10,337 bases of DNA from Actinosomnolentus pattersoniae (SeqCode) (GCA_013817655.1 JACDCJ010000053.1:1-10337); one strand, 5' to 3'. Shown: positions 1 to 10,205, counted from the stretch's first letter. Numbers and translations are program-made. Notes: generated by a model not told the origin, from the letters alone.

Positions 1-945
1 GTCGAATACGGCTTCCGCCTTCCCTCGGCCATGGACAACCGGCCCCTTCGGTTCGACGAGTTCACCGAGCGGGTCCGGCAGGTCGCGTTCATGTCGGCCA
101 CGCCGTCGCCCTACGAGCTTCGGGTGAGCCGGCAGGTCGTGGAACAGATCGTCCGCCCCACGGGCCTCATCGACCCCGAGGTCGAGATCCGTCCGACCAA
201 GGGCCAGGTCGACGACCTCATCGAGGAGGTCCGCAGGACGACCGAACGAGGGCAGCGGATCCTGGTCACCACGCTCACGAAGAAGATGTCGGAGGACCTC
301 ACCGACTACCTCATCGAGATGGGCATGCGGGTGCGCTACCTGCACTCGGAGGTCGACACGGTCCAGCGAATCGAGATCCTCCGCGACCTGCGGCTGGGGG
401 AGTTCGACGTGCTGGTGGGGATCAACCTGCTGCGCGAGGGGTTGGACCTGCCGGAGGTGGCGCTCGTCGCAATCCTGGATGCGGACAAGGAGGGCTTCCT
501 TCGGAGCGAGACCTCCCTCATCCAGACCATCGGGCGAGCGGCACGAAACGTCGACGGCAAGGTTCTCATGTACGCCGATACCGTGACGGACTCCATGAAG
601 CGCGCCATCTCCGAGACGCAGCGGCGACGCAAGATCCAGATGGAGTACAACAGGCAGCACGGGATCGATCCCCAGACCATCCGCAAGAAGGTGTCGGACA
701 TCCTGCTCTCCATGGAGATGGACGGCGGGCGCCGGCGGAGCTCGGTTACCCCCGATCGCAAGCGGCGGCGCCGCGAGGTTCCGGAGATGCCGCGCGAGGA
801 GCTGGAGCGGCTGATCAGGAGCCTGGAGGAGGAGATGCACGAGGCGGCCAAGGACCTGCGCTTCGAGTACGCCGCTCGGCTCCGTGACGAGGTTCAGGAC
901 CTGCGGCGCGAGCTCTCCGCGCTGAGAGAGGCGGGGGTCGGATAG
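1..945 (+). CDS. uvrB: UvrABC system protein B (excinuclease subunit, DNA helicase-like), 5'-truncated
   Basis: This is the C-terminal 314 residues of UvrB, the subunit that receives damaged DNA from UvrA, verifies the lesion and recruits UvrC. The frame is open from base 1, so the start lies outside the window; family proteins are usually about 660-700 residues, so roughly half is missing. Counting from base 1, the fragment opens with VEYGFRLPSAMDNRPLRF, a typical UvrB stretch. It continues with superfamily-2 helicase motif III (FMSATP, 30-35), motif IV (TLTKKMSEDL, 91-100), motif V (GINLLREGLDLPE, 140-152) and motif VI (QTIGRAAR, 175-182). An Arg-rich linker (about 244-260) leads to the C-terminal UVR coiled-coil hairpin (about 265-305), which contacts UvrC. 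The TAG stop is at 943-945. The next gene follows in the same direction with little or no gap, so co-transcription is likely. Identification is essentially certain. Confidence 0.97.
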   Translation, partial: VEYGFRLPSAMDNRPLRFDEFTERVRQVAFMSATPSPYELRVSRQVVEQIVRPTGLIDPEVEIRPTKGQVDDLIEEVRRTTERGQRILVTTLTKKMSEDLTDYLIEMGMRVRYLHSEVDTVQRIEILRDLRLGEFDVLVGINLLREGLDLPEVALVAILDADKEGFLRSETSLIQTIGRAARNVDGKVLMYADTVTDSMKRAISETQRRRKIQMEYNRQHGIDPQTIRKKVSDILLSMEMDGGRRRSSVTPDRKRRRREVPEMPREELERLIRSLEEEMHEAAKDLRFEYAARLRDEVQDLRRELSALREAGVG

Positions 946-1013
946 GCACGCTGGCGGTACGCGCGCCGATCGGGTGGCTCGGCCCCGGCCGGCTCGTCGA
1001 GAACGTCGTCGTC

Positions 1014-2030
1014 GTGATCGAGCGGGGCAGGGTGGTTTTCGCGGGCGCCGCGGCGGATCTCGGCGTCGTGGCCTCGCACGAGGATGGGGTGGAATCGCTC
1101 TCCGGCCGCCCGATCCCACCCGAGGCTGACGAGGAGATCCTCGTCGACGGGTTCCTGTTGCCCGGGGTCGTCGACCGCCACGTCCACATCGCACTCGCCG
1201 CCCCTGCGGCGGTCCTGGCGGGGGGCGTCACGGCGGTTCGCGACCTCGGCTGGCCGCCCGAAGACGTCCTGCCACTGGCACAGGCGTCCGAGAGCCCCTC
1301 GTTCGACGGGCCCCTCATCCGGGCGGTCGGCCCGATGATCACCTGTCGCGGCGGCTATCCCACTGGCTCCGGTTGGGCGCCGCCGGGCACGGGCCTGGAG
1401 GTCTCCGGCGCGGAGGAGGCCGCCACCGCCGCCGAGCGGACGCTCGATGAAAGCGGAACGGGAGTGGTCAAGGTCGCCCTCAACGCCGAGGCCGGGCCAA
1501 CCCTCCGAGACGACGAGCTCGTCGCCGTGTGCGACGCCGCCCACGCCCGGCGCGCGATCGTGACCGCTCACGCGCAGGGAGCGGGCCAGGTCGAACGGGC
1601 TCTCGGCGCCGGAGTGGACGAGCTGGCACATGCGCCGTGGTCGGAGGAGCTCTCCGACGATCTGCTCCAGTCGCTGGCCCGGAGCATGCGAATCGTCTCG
1701 ACGCTTGACATCCATTCCTACGGCCGCGACACACCCGAGCTTCGCATCGCCACCGATAACGTCCGCCGGTTCCTGGCGGCCGGCGGAACCGTGGCCTACG
1801 GGACCGACCTGGGAAACGGGCCCATCCCAGTCGGGATCCATCCCGGGGAGGCGTGGCACCTTCACCGGTCGGGAATGTCGGTAGAGGAGGTCCTGCGGGC
1901 GATGACCTTTCGACCGCTGGCCCCAGGCGAACCGGGGGACGTGGTCGCGCTCGGAGGGAACCCGATGCACGACCTCACCGCCCTTGGAGATGTGCGCCTC
2001 GTGCTCCGAGAGGGGAGGCGAACCTCCTAG
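1014..2030 (+). CDS. Metal-dependent amidohydrolase family protein (imidazolonepropionase-like)
   Basis: A 338-residue amidohydrolase-superfamily TIM-barrel hydrolase, probably cytoplasmic because no signal peptide is seen. The metal-site pattern is visible: HxH in DRHVHIAL (His56, His58), a candidate carboxylated lysine in GVVKVALN (Lys153), His186 (TAHAQG), His206 (ELAHAPW) and Asp265 (AYGTDLGN). The C-terminus returns to the small beta-sandwich (PGEPGDVVALGGNPMHD, then VRLVLREGR). The closest general type is the imidazolonepropionase-like/prolidase-like COG1228 group; the substrate cannot be read from sequence. The GTG at 1014 is the first conventional start, but the frame is open upstream to a TGA at 885-887. 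The bases from 951 would encode GPGRLVENVVVV, which completes the usual N-terminal beta-strand. The true start may therefore be a rare codon such as CTG at 951, with GGATAGG just before it, close behind the uvrB stop. Confidence 0.87.
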   Translation: MIERGRVVFAGAAADLGVVASHEDGVESLSGRPIPPEADEEILVDGFLLPGVVDRHVHIALAAPAAVLAGGVTAVRDLGWPPEDVLPLAQASESPSFDGPLIRAVGPMITCRGGYPTGSGWAPPGTGLEVSGAEEAATAAERTLDESGTGVVKVALNAEAGPTLRDDELVAVCDAAHARRAIVTAHAQGAGQVERALGAGVDELAHAPWSEELSDDLLQSLARSMRIVSTLDIHSYGRDTPELRIATDNVRRFLAAGGTVAYGTDLGNGPIPVGIHPGEAWHLHRSGMSVEEVLRAMTFRPLAPGEPGDVVALGGNPMHDLTALGDVRLVLREGRRTS

Positions 2031-2041
2031 GGGCGGCTAGG
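2026..2041. repeat. Small inverted repeat spanning two convergent stop codons
   Basis: CCTAG (2026-2030), a 6-nt GGGCGG spacer and CTAGG (2037-2041) form a perfect 5-bp inverted repeat. The left arm carries the TAG stop of the amidohydrolase and the right arm carries the TAG stop of the minus-strand VCBS gene. It lies exactly in the 6-bp gap between the convergent genes. It could be a minimal bidirectional hairpin, but the stem is short and has no U-tract on either side, so a terminator role is doubtful. Confidence 0.3.
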
Positions 2042-4241
2042 GCGTCTCGTTGACGTAGGGGGCGAAGCTCGACTTCCCGATGCTGCCGTAGAGAACCATG
2101 AGGTCGATCACGTCGTCCCCGGTGATGTCGCCGGCTTTCAGGGAAACGGTATCCGCGGCCACGGGAATCAGCATCTGCGGGGCGAAGGTCCCGTCGCCGT
2201 TGTTGAGGTGGATCCCGATGAAGATGCCCCCCATGGTCACCGCATCGAGCGATCCATCCCGGTTGACGTCGGCGAGCAGAACGGTGGATGCCTGCGAGGT
2301 GTATAGGACCGGCGTCGTGGCGAGGGTGCCCCCCTGGTTCTTCCAGACGAACAGGCCCGTCCGCCCTCCGTTCGAACCCTTGAAACCGGTGTTCACGACA
2401 TCCGGGTCGCCGTCGCCGTCCAGGTCGCCGACAGCCGCGCTCGTGACGTTCGTGTCGGTGGTGCGCGTGTAGGCGAGCGTGAACGTCCCGGTCCCGGTGC
2501 CGTGGTTCACATACATGGCCATGCCGGCGTAGTCCGAGCTTCCGGTGACCGTGGGGGCCGCGGCATCGAGCTTCCCGTCGCCGTTGAAGTCGGCGATGAG
2601 CGTGGCCACCTGGGCACTCCCGCCCGCCTTACCGGAAAGGATCGGCGGGCCGAAGGAGCCGGTTCCCGTGCCTGGGAGGACCGACAACTGGCTCGGCGTC
2701 CCGCTGAGCAGATCGAGGTTGCCGTCGGCGTTGACATCGGCCACCGCCAGGCCGCTCGGCGTGGTGTTCGCGCTGCCGTTGCTGAATCGGGTGGGCGCGC
2801 CGAAGGACCCCGTTCCCGTGCCGAGCGCGACGTAGACGTTCGGGGAGGCGTCGAGGGCCCCCACGGCATCGAGGTGGCCGTCCTCGTTGAGATCGGCGAG
2901 TCGGAGGCTCACGGTGTCGTTGGCCACGATGGGCGAGACGACCGCCCTGCCGAACACTCCGTTCCTCCCGGCAAGGTGCGCCTCGATGGAAGAGGATGAC
3001 ACGACAAAGGCGACGTCGTCCCTCCCGTCCCCGTTCAGGTCGCCGAGCTGTAGGCTTCCTCCCTTGCCGGTGGCGTCGAACATGCGAGGCGCGTGGAGCT
3101 TGCCCTTCCCGAGGTTCAAGGAGACGCTGATCTCGGTGCCGACCAGGCCCCCAGCGGAGAGGACGTCGGGCAGGGCGCTCCCGCCGAGGTCTCCGAGGTT
3201 CAGATCGGCCCCGCCGGTGATCCACCGGACGAACTTCGTGAACGTGCCATCGCTCCGACCCTGCATCAGCGTGGCCACGCCGGTGATGCTTCCGGCGAGC
3301 AGGTCGAGCCGCCCATCACCGGTAAGGTCAGCTGAGACGACCGAGTTGACCTGGGTGCTGATGTTCGAATACTCCTGGAAGAAGGTGAAGCGCCCGTCCC
3401 CGGAGCCCAGGGCGATGGCGACGTGGCCGCCGCTGGCGTCACCCACGGCCATGTCGATGTCCCCATCGCCGTTGTAGTCGCCCAGGGCGAAAGTGATGCC
3501 ACCGATACGGCCCTGTGGGTCCGTGCTGCAGATCTCGGGTCCGAAGGTGCCGTCTCCCTGGTTCAGCCGGACCTTGGGGCAGCCGGTCATGAACACCAGA
3601 TCGGGAGCCCCGTCATTGTTCACGTCCCGAGCAGTCAGGGATTCGAGTCCTATGAAGAAGGGGGGCTCGTAGCTCTGCGGCGGGCCGAATGTGCCGTCGC
3701 CGTTGTTCAGGATGACCTTGATGACATCCCCGTCGATGCTCCCGTGGGAGTACGCGAGGTCGGGATCGCCGTCGCCGTCGAAGTCGGCGGTGGTGAGCTC
3801 GGAAAGGCCGGCAGCGGGGATAAGCGCGCCCACCCTGAACGTCCCGTCGCCGTTCCCGAGCAGGATCACGACTCGCGACGTTCCACCACCGAGGCTGGCG
3901 ACGGCCAGGTCCAGGGTTCCGTCGCCGTCGAAGTCGGCTGCGACGATGTCTATCGAGCCGCCGTCGGCGGGGAGAGGGCTATTTATCGGACCACTTAGGT
4001 TTCCCGAACCGTCTCCGAGAAAGACGTTGATGCCACCGTCGAAACCGATGTCGGTGACTGCGATGTCGCCGTCGCCGTCGCCGTCGAGGTCGGCGATCAC
4101 GCTCTCCGAGGGGACCGTACCGGCACGATACTGGTCGGGCACTCGAAATTCAGGTGCCACCGGCGCGGCCAAGGCCGTACCGGCGAGCATGAGCACGGTC
4201 ATTGCGGACAGCCCGATGAGCAGCGAAGCCTTGCGACGCAT
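2037..4241 (-). CDS. Secreted VCBS/FG-GAP repeat protein (14 repeats, two predicted beta-propellers)
   Basis: A 734-residue exported protein. The N-terminus is a classic signal peptide: MRRK, a hydrophobic core (LLIGLSAMTVLMLAG) and an AxA site with likely cleavage after Ala25 (GTALA|APV). The remainder is 14 repeats of about 46-55 residues, each carrying a calcium-loop motif DxDxDGxxD-[hydrophobic]. The loops start at residues 51, 103, 153, 206, 255, 305, 351, 401, 450, 502, 551, 606, 658 and 705. Many are followed by GxGDGTF-type turns, as in FG-GAP/VCBS integrin-alpha-like propellers. The repeat at 351 (DLGGSALPD) has lost the acidic ligands, and the last (DITGDDVID) is slightly altered. 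Only two cysteines are present (221 and 238), possibly a disulfide. No LPxTG, transmembrane anchor or catalytic domain is visible, so the protein is probably released. Such proteins bind calcium and often mediate surface or ligand contacts; the ligand is unknown here. It lies downstream of and co-oriented with the PLP-enzyme gene but has its own leader and ribosome-binding site. Confidence 0.93.
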   Translation of the reverse strand: MRRKASLLIGLSAMTVLMLAGTALAAPVAPEFRVPDQYRAGTVPSESVIADLDGDGDGDIAVTDIGFDGGINVFLGDGSGNLSGPINSPLPADGGSIDIVAADFDGDGTLDLAVASLGGGTSRVVILLGNGDGTFRVGALIPAAGLSELTTADFDGDGDPDLAYSHGSIDGDVIKVILNNGDGTFGPPQSYEPPFFIGLESLTARDVNNDGAPDLVFMTGCPKVRLNQGDGTFGPEICSTDPQGRIGGITFALGDYNGDGDIDMAVGDASGGHVAIALGSGDGRFTFFQEYSNISTQVNSVVSADLTGDGRLDLLAGSITGVATLMQGRSDGTFTKFVRWITGGADLNLGDLGGSALPDVLSAGGLVGTEISVSLNLGKGKLHAPRMFDATGKGGSLQLGDLNGDGRDDVAFVVSSSSIEAHLAGRNGVFGRAVVSPIVANDTVSLRLADLNEDGHLDAVGALDASPNVYVALGTGTGSFGAPTRFSNGSANTTPSGLAVADVNADGNLDLLSGTPSQLSVLPGTGTGSFGPPILSGKAGGSAQVATLIADFNGDGKLDAAAPTVTGSSDYAGMAMYVNHGTGTGTFTLAYTRTTDTNVTSAAVGDLDGDGDPDVVNTGFKGSNGGRTGLFVWKNQGGTLATTPVLYTSQASTVLLADVNRDGSLDAVTMGGIFIGIHLNNGDGTFAPQMLIPVAADTVSLKAGDITGDDVIDLMVLYGSIGKSSFAPYVNETP
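2103..4091 (-). repeat. Array of 14 VCBS/FG-GAP coding repeats
   Basis: This is the part of the VCBS gene that encodes the 14 calcium-loop repeats, with a period of about 140-165 nt. At DNA level the loops share strings such as gccgtcgaagtcggc (near 3775 and 3920) and a related gccgttgaagtcggc (near 2581). The similarity is only partial, which suggests old duplications rather than a recently amplified tandem array. Confidence 0.85.
4065..4086. repeat. GTCGCC hexanucleotide microrepeat
   Basis: Three full copies of gtcgcc plus a partial fourth lie head to tail. On the minus strand they encode the alternating Asp-Gly loop of the first VCBS repeat (DLDGDGDGD, residues 51-59). The repeat keeps frame in 6-bp steps, so slippage would add or remove one Asp-Gly pair rather than break the gene. 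Confidence 0.6.
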
Positions 4242-4246
4242 GAAGA

Positions 4247-4253
4247 TCCTTCC
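4247..4253 (-). promoter_or_regulatory. Shine-Dalgarno site of the VCBS gene
   Basis: On the minus strand the sequence before the ATG (4239-4241) reads GGAAGGA followed by 5 nt, a strong ribosome-binding site that supports this start. A weak -10-like TAGCAT (plus-strand 4281-4286) lies about 40 nt upstream without a recognisable -35. If real, it would give a leader of about 30 nt. This gene therefore has a conventional SD leader, unlike the SD-poor starts of uvrA, the cupredoxin gene and the putative uvrC. Confidence 0.6.
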
Positions 4254-4376
4254 GCGACATTGTGGGTGAGCGCAGCAACGATGCTACAGGTGGCAACGTT
4301 CGAGGACGGTTAAGACAGCGTCAACTCTGCGTCTCGAGCCACTTCCCCCGGTGGTGCGCCGGCGTCGGCTGGGCCG

Positions 4377-5516
4377 TCAGAGGATCTCCTGCAGGGCCTC
4401 GAACAGGCGGTCGATGTCTTCCTCGGTGTTGAAGAAGTGCGGAGACACACGGATCCCGTCGCCCCGGAAGTCCGTGCAGACGTCCCGGTCCAGCAGTGCA
4501 TGGCAGATCTTCTCCGCCTGCTGCCCAACACCCACGTTCACCACTCCGCCGCGAAGGTTGCGGTCGCGCGGCGTCCTGACCGGCAGCCCGGCCTCGTCGG
4601 CCCGCGCGATGACGTATTCGCCCAGCTCTCCCTGTCGCTCCCTGATCCTGGCCGGGCCCACCTCCGAGATGACGTCGAGGCCTCCCTGGGCGAGAAAGGC
4701 GACGGGAGCGGCCGGCGTTCCGTTCTCGAGCCGTCGGGCGGAGGGGTGAAACTCCACCCGCTGAAGGTCGAAGTTGAACGGCTCCCGCATGGCGAACCAG
4801 CCCGTCACGAGGGGCTCGAGCGAGGGCAGTAGATCGCGACGCGCGTACAGGAACGTGAGGCCGGGGCCGCCGCACAGCCACTTCAACACCCCGGCCGTGT
4901 AGAAGTCGCACCGGAGATCGTGGACGTCCACCGGGATGATCCCGGCCCCGTGGAAGTCATCGACGACGGACCAAGCCCCCGCCTCCCGGGCCATGCGGCA
5001 GATCTCCTTGGCGTCCACGAGCGCGCTCGAACGGTAGAGCACACGGTTGATGCAAACGAGGGCAGTGCGGTCGTCGATGGCCTCGTCGTAGGCCTCGAGC
5101 GGCACGGTGAGGCCGTCCGGCGACTTCAGGAAGACCACCTCGGCCCCTCGTGCATGCTGTGCCAGGAAGACGTGGCCGTCGGTGGGGAAGTCCAGCTCGG
5201 ACATGACCACCTTGGGGCGCTTCGAGAAGTCGATGCAGGAAGCGATCGCCGAGAGCGCCAGCGACACGTTCACGGTGATCGCGAGCTCGTGCGGATCGGC
5301 CCCGACCAGCCGGCCGAAGGTCCGCTTCACCTCCCGCATGCGGGGGAAGATGTGGTCCCCCCAGACCGTGTCCGGAGCGCCGTGGGTCGCCCACGCGTCG
5401 ACGTACTCCTGGAGGTATCGCTGGCTCCGCCGTGAGACGGGGCCGAGCGAAGCGCTGATCAGATAGCTCTTGCGCTCCAAGACGGGGAACTCGTCGCGAT
5501 ATCCGGAGAGGTCCAT
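4377..5516 (-). CDS. PLP-dependent aminotransferase class V-fold enzyme (kynureninase/cysteine-desulfurase-like)
   Basis: A fold-type I PLP enzyme of 379 residues from the chosen start. Numbered from that start, the pyridine-nitrogen Asp and nearby His are in VVDDFHGAG (Asp186, His189). The Schiff-base lysine is in GVLKWLCGGPG (Lys212). An Arg in GIRVSPHFFNTEEDID (Arg356) matches the substrate-carboxylate Arg of class V enzymes. The GGPG after the lysine and the TGWF segment recall kynureninase-like members; no desulfurase active-site cysteine loop is evident. The reaction is uncertain: lyase, desulfurase, epimerase or hydrolase are all possible. I chose ATG 5516 because GGAGGGGAA precedes it by about 10 nt and the homologous-looking sequence begins there (DLSGYRDEFPVL). 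The alternative ATG at 5558 adds 14 residues but lacks an SD, and an in-frame TAG lies six codons further up. The stop is TGA at 4377-4379. The gene is divergent from uvrA. Confidence 0.9.
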   Translation of the reverse strand: MDLSGYRDEFPVLERKSYLISASLGPVSRRSQRYLQEYVDAWATHGAPDTVWGDHIFPRMREVKRTFGRLVGADPHELAITVNVSLALSAIASCIDFSKRPKVVMSELDFPTDGHVFLAQHARGAEVVFLKSPDGLTVPLEAYDEAIDDRTALVCINRVLYRSSALVDAKEICRMAREAGAWSVVDDFHGAGIIPVDVHDLRCDFYTAGVLKWLCGGPGLTFLYARRDLLPSLEPLVTGWFAMREPFNFDLQRVEFHPSARRLENGTPAAPVAFLAQGGLDVISEVGPARIRERQGELGEYVIARADEAGLPVRTPRDRNLRGGVVNVGVGQQAEKICHALLDRDVCTDFRGDGIRVSPHFFNTEEDIDRLFEALQEIL

Positions 5517-5614
5517 CTCCCCATTCTTCCCCTCCAGGCCCCGTAGCGACAACGGCATGAGCGGAGAGCGAGGCTATCGGAGCGACCCACCAACAGCCGT
5601 TTGCCGGGCACCGC

Positions 5615-5620
5615 TACAAT
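5615..5620 (+). promoter_or_regulatory. Predicted -10 box for leaderless uvrA transcript
   Basis: TACAAT lies 6 nt before the uvrA ATG. With the usual distance of about 7 nt from the -10 box to the start point, transcription would begin at or next to the A of the ATG, giving a leaderless mRNA. No Shine-Dalgarno sequence is present before the ATG, which fits. No good -35 hexamer is seen at 16-18 nt spacing; TTGCCG at 5601 is too close. No actinobacterial LexA/SOS box of the GAAC-N4-GTTC type is visible between the divergent genes. Confidence 0.5.
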
Positions 5621-5626
5621 GCCCGA

Positions 5627-8491
<2,865 letters not shown>

Positions 8492-8508
8492 TTAGAATAG
8501 GCGCCGCC

Positions 8509-10200
8509 GTGCCCGGGACCCGGACGCTCTTCAGAAGGACGCGCATTGCCGTCATCTCGGCCGTGGGCGCGATGCTCGCTGCGGCCTGCGCGCCGGCAAG
8601 CACGACGCCGGATCTCCCCGTCGAGCCCGCCGGAGATTTCGTCGTCAACGTCGTCGACTCGCTGAACGACGCGGGGCGTGGGACCTCGGTGGTGCTGGAC
8701 GAGGAAGGGAATCCGGCGATCTCCTACCTGCTCGTCAAGCCGGTGCTGCGGGAGGGAGAGCTGCCGGCGGCCGTCACGCCCGGGGAGCCGCAGCCCCCCG
8801 CGGTCCTGGTCGCCACCAGGGCCGAGAACGCGTGGACGCGCACGTCCGTGACGCCGCAGAACACCGCCCCGGCAGAGGGTGAGGCGCCCGAGATCGCCAA
8901 CCGGAACAAGGAGGCCAAACCGGGCGTGAGCACGGCGCTCGCCATCGACGGCGACGGCACGTACCACGTGATCTGGAGCACGCCGAGCGGGCTCTACTAC
9001 TCCTCGGGGGGCCGGGACGGCTTCCAGGAGGCCCAGCGCATCGTGGAGCTCGGTGTGACCGGCGCGTCGATCGCCGTCACCTCTGGGGGCACACCTTGGG
9101 TGGCGTTCTACCAGGGCGACATCGCCTACGGTGCTCCCGCCTCGGTGCAGGTCATGCCGACCACGATCCAGGCGGCAACGCTCGAGGGGGAGGCGTGGGC
9201 AGTCGAGGAGATCGCTCCCGTCACGGGCTGCGCCGACTGCCCGCTGACCCGCACGGCGATCGCGATCGGCCCGGGCGATCAGCCGATCGTCGCCTACACG
9301 GACCCGAGCGCCGGCACGCCGACCCTTGCCCGCCGAGGCGGCCCGGACCTCACAGGGGCTTCGGGAAGCTGGAGCACCGAGGCTATCGAGACGGGCGGGG
9401 GTGGATTCGGCGTGGCCATGGCCACGGACGGGGACGGGAACCCGCACGTCGTCTACTACTCGCAGGTGGGCGAGGTGCAGGAGGCGCATTCCACGGGCCC
9501 GGGATCGTGGCAGGTGACTCCCGTTGCGACGACCGCTGTCGCCGAGCCGACGCCCGAGCAGACCGTTGGCTGGGGCGCCGGTATCGCGCTGGACGGCGAG
9601 GGAACCCACCACGTGGTGTACGCCGACCCTTCCACCGGCCAGATCATGCTCGCGACCGGTGGCGAGGGCGAGTTGGAAGCCGTGCAGGTTCCCGGCGGGG
9701 CGGCTGGCGCGACGCCCGCCATAGCCGTGGCGGCCGAAGGTGAACAGCTCGCGATCGCCTGGTTCGATCTCGAGGACCGAAACCTCGACGTCGCCACCCG
9801 GGCGTCGGGGGAGCTTCCGCTCGCCTTCGCGCCGCAGCCCCCGGCCACCCCGACCGGGGGAGGCGCCACCACCGAGCCCCCGGCCGCCCAGTGCGAGCCG
9901 GAAGGAATCGAGCTCCAGATCGCGGCGCAGGGCGTGCAGTTCGACACCGACTGCCTGGCAGCGCCCGCCGGTGAGCCGTTCGCGATCGCCTTCGACAATC
10001 AGGACGCGGGCATTCCGCACAACGTCGCCATCTACGAGGCGAACCCCCTTCAAGACCCAAACGCCTCCGAGGTTTTCATCGGGGAGATCATCACCGGACC
10101 CAACCAGGCCACCTACGAGGTTGAGGCCATCGAAGCGGGGGAACTTTTCTTCCAATGCGACGTTCACCCGACGATGCTCGGAACATTCGTGGCGGCCTAG
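8509..10200 (+). CDS. Lipoprotein with seven propeller-like repeats and C-terminal cupredoxin domain
   Basis: A 563-residue exported protein. The N-terminus is a lipoprotein signal: basic LFRRTR, a hydrophobic stretch and MLAAAC, with lipid-modified Cys27 expected. Residues about 56-435 hold seven repeats, each with a strand pair of the form xAIDGDGxxHVVYxxP. They begin near 60, 141, 187, 248, 300, 356 and 402, which suggests a seven-bladed propeller. A Pro/Thr/Gly-rich linker (about 441-460) leads to a cupredoxin domain (461-563). Its type-1 copper ligands are visible: His504 (GIPHNVAIY), then Cys550, His553 and Met556 (FFQCDVHPTM). Cys241/Cys244 (CADC) and Cys462/Cys482 may form disulfides. 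The cupredoxin suggests extracytoplasmic electron transfer or copper binding; the role of the propeller and the redox partner are unknown. The GTG start is set by the signal peptide that follows. TAG stop. It lies between uvrA and a likely uvrC, with no functional link to repair apparent. Confidence 0.9.
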   Translation: MPGTRTLFRRTRIAVISAVGAMLAAACAPASTTPDLPVEPAGDFVVNVVDSLNDAGRGTSVVLDEEGNPAISYLLVKPVLREGELPAAVTPGEPQPPAVLVATRAENAWTRTSVTPQNTAPAEGEAPEIANRNKEAKPGVSTALAIDGDGTYHVIWSTPSGLYYSSGGRDGFQEAQRIVELGVTGASIAVTSGGTPWVAFYQGDIAYGAPASVQVMPTTIQAATLEGEAWAVEEIAPVTGCADCPLTRTAIAIGPGDQPIVAYTDPSAGTPTLARRGGPDLTGASGSWSTEAIETGGGGFGVAMATDGDGNPHVVYYSQVGEVQEAHSTGPGSWQVTPVATTAVAEPTPEQTVGWGAGIALDGEGTHHVVYADPSTGQIMLATGGEGELEAVQVPGGAAGATPAIAVAAEGEQLAIAWFDLEDRNLDVATRASGELPLAFAPQPPATPTGGGATTEPPAAQCEPEGIELQIAAQGVQFDTDCLAAPAGEPFAIAFDNQDAGIPHNVAIYEANPLQDPNASEVFIGEIITGPNQATYEVEAIEAGELFFQCDVHPTMLGTFVAA

Positions 10201-10205
10201 CCGCC
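10191..10205 (+). terminator. Weak hairpin at the end of the cupredoxin gene
   Basis: GGCGG (10191-10195), CCTAG and CCGCC (10201-10205) form a 5-bp all-GC stem with a 5-nt loop that contains the stop codon. The downstream sequence is not a proper U-tract (only CGTTTCTCC follows after some bases). It might slow RNA polymerase, but it is not a convincing intrinsic terminator. Confidence 0.2.

Noticed and set aside
894..1970. A 358-codon open frame antisense to the amidohydrolase
   Set aside because: The opposing frame has full metal-site motifs of a known family, whereas this one has none and begins inside uvrB.
2037..5516. Possible horizontally acquired island (VCBS protein plus PLP enzyme) inserted into a uvr cluster
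   Set aside because: Base composition looks like that of the flanks, and there are no integrase, tRNA, flanking repeats or IS remnants. Interruption of uvr genes by other genes is not in itself evidence of transfer.
5517..5626. Search for a LexA/SOS operator between the divergent PLP-enzyme gene and uvrA
   Set aside because: No GAAC-N4-GTTC or CTG-N10-CAG type palindrome was found, so SOS control cannot be claimed from this sequence.
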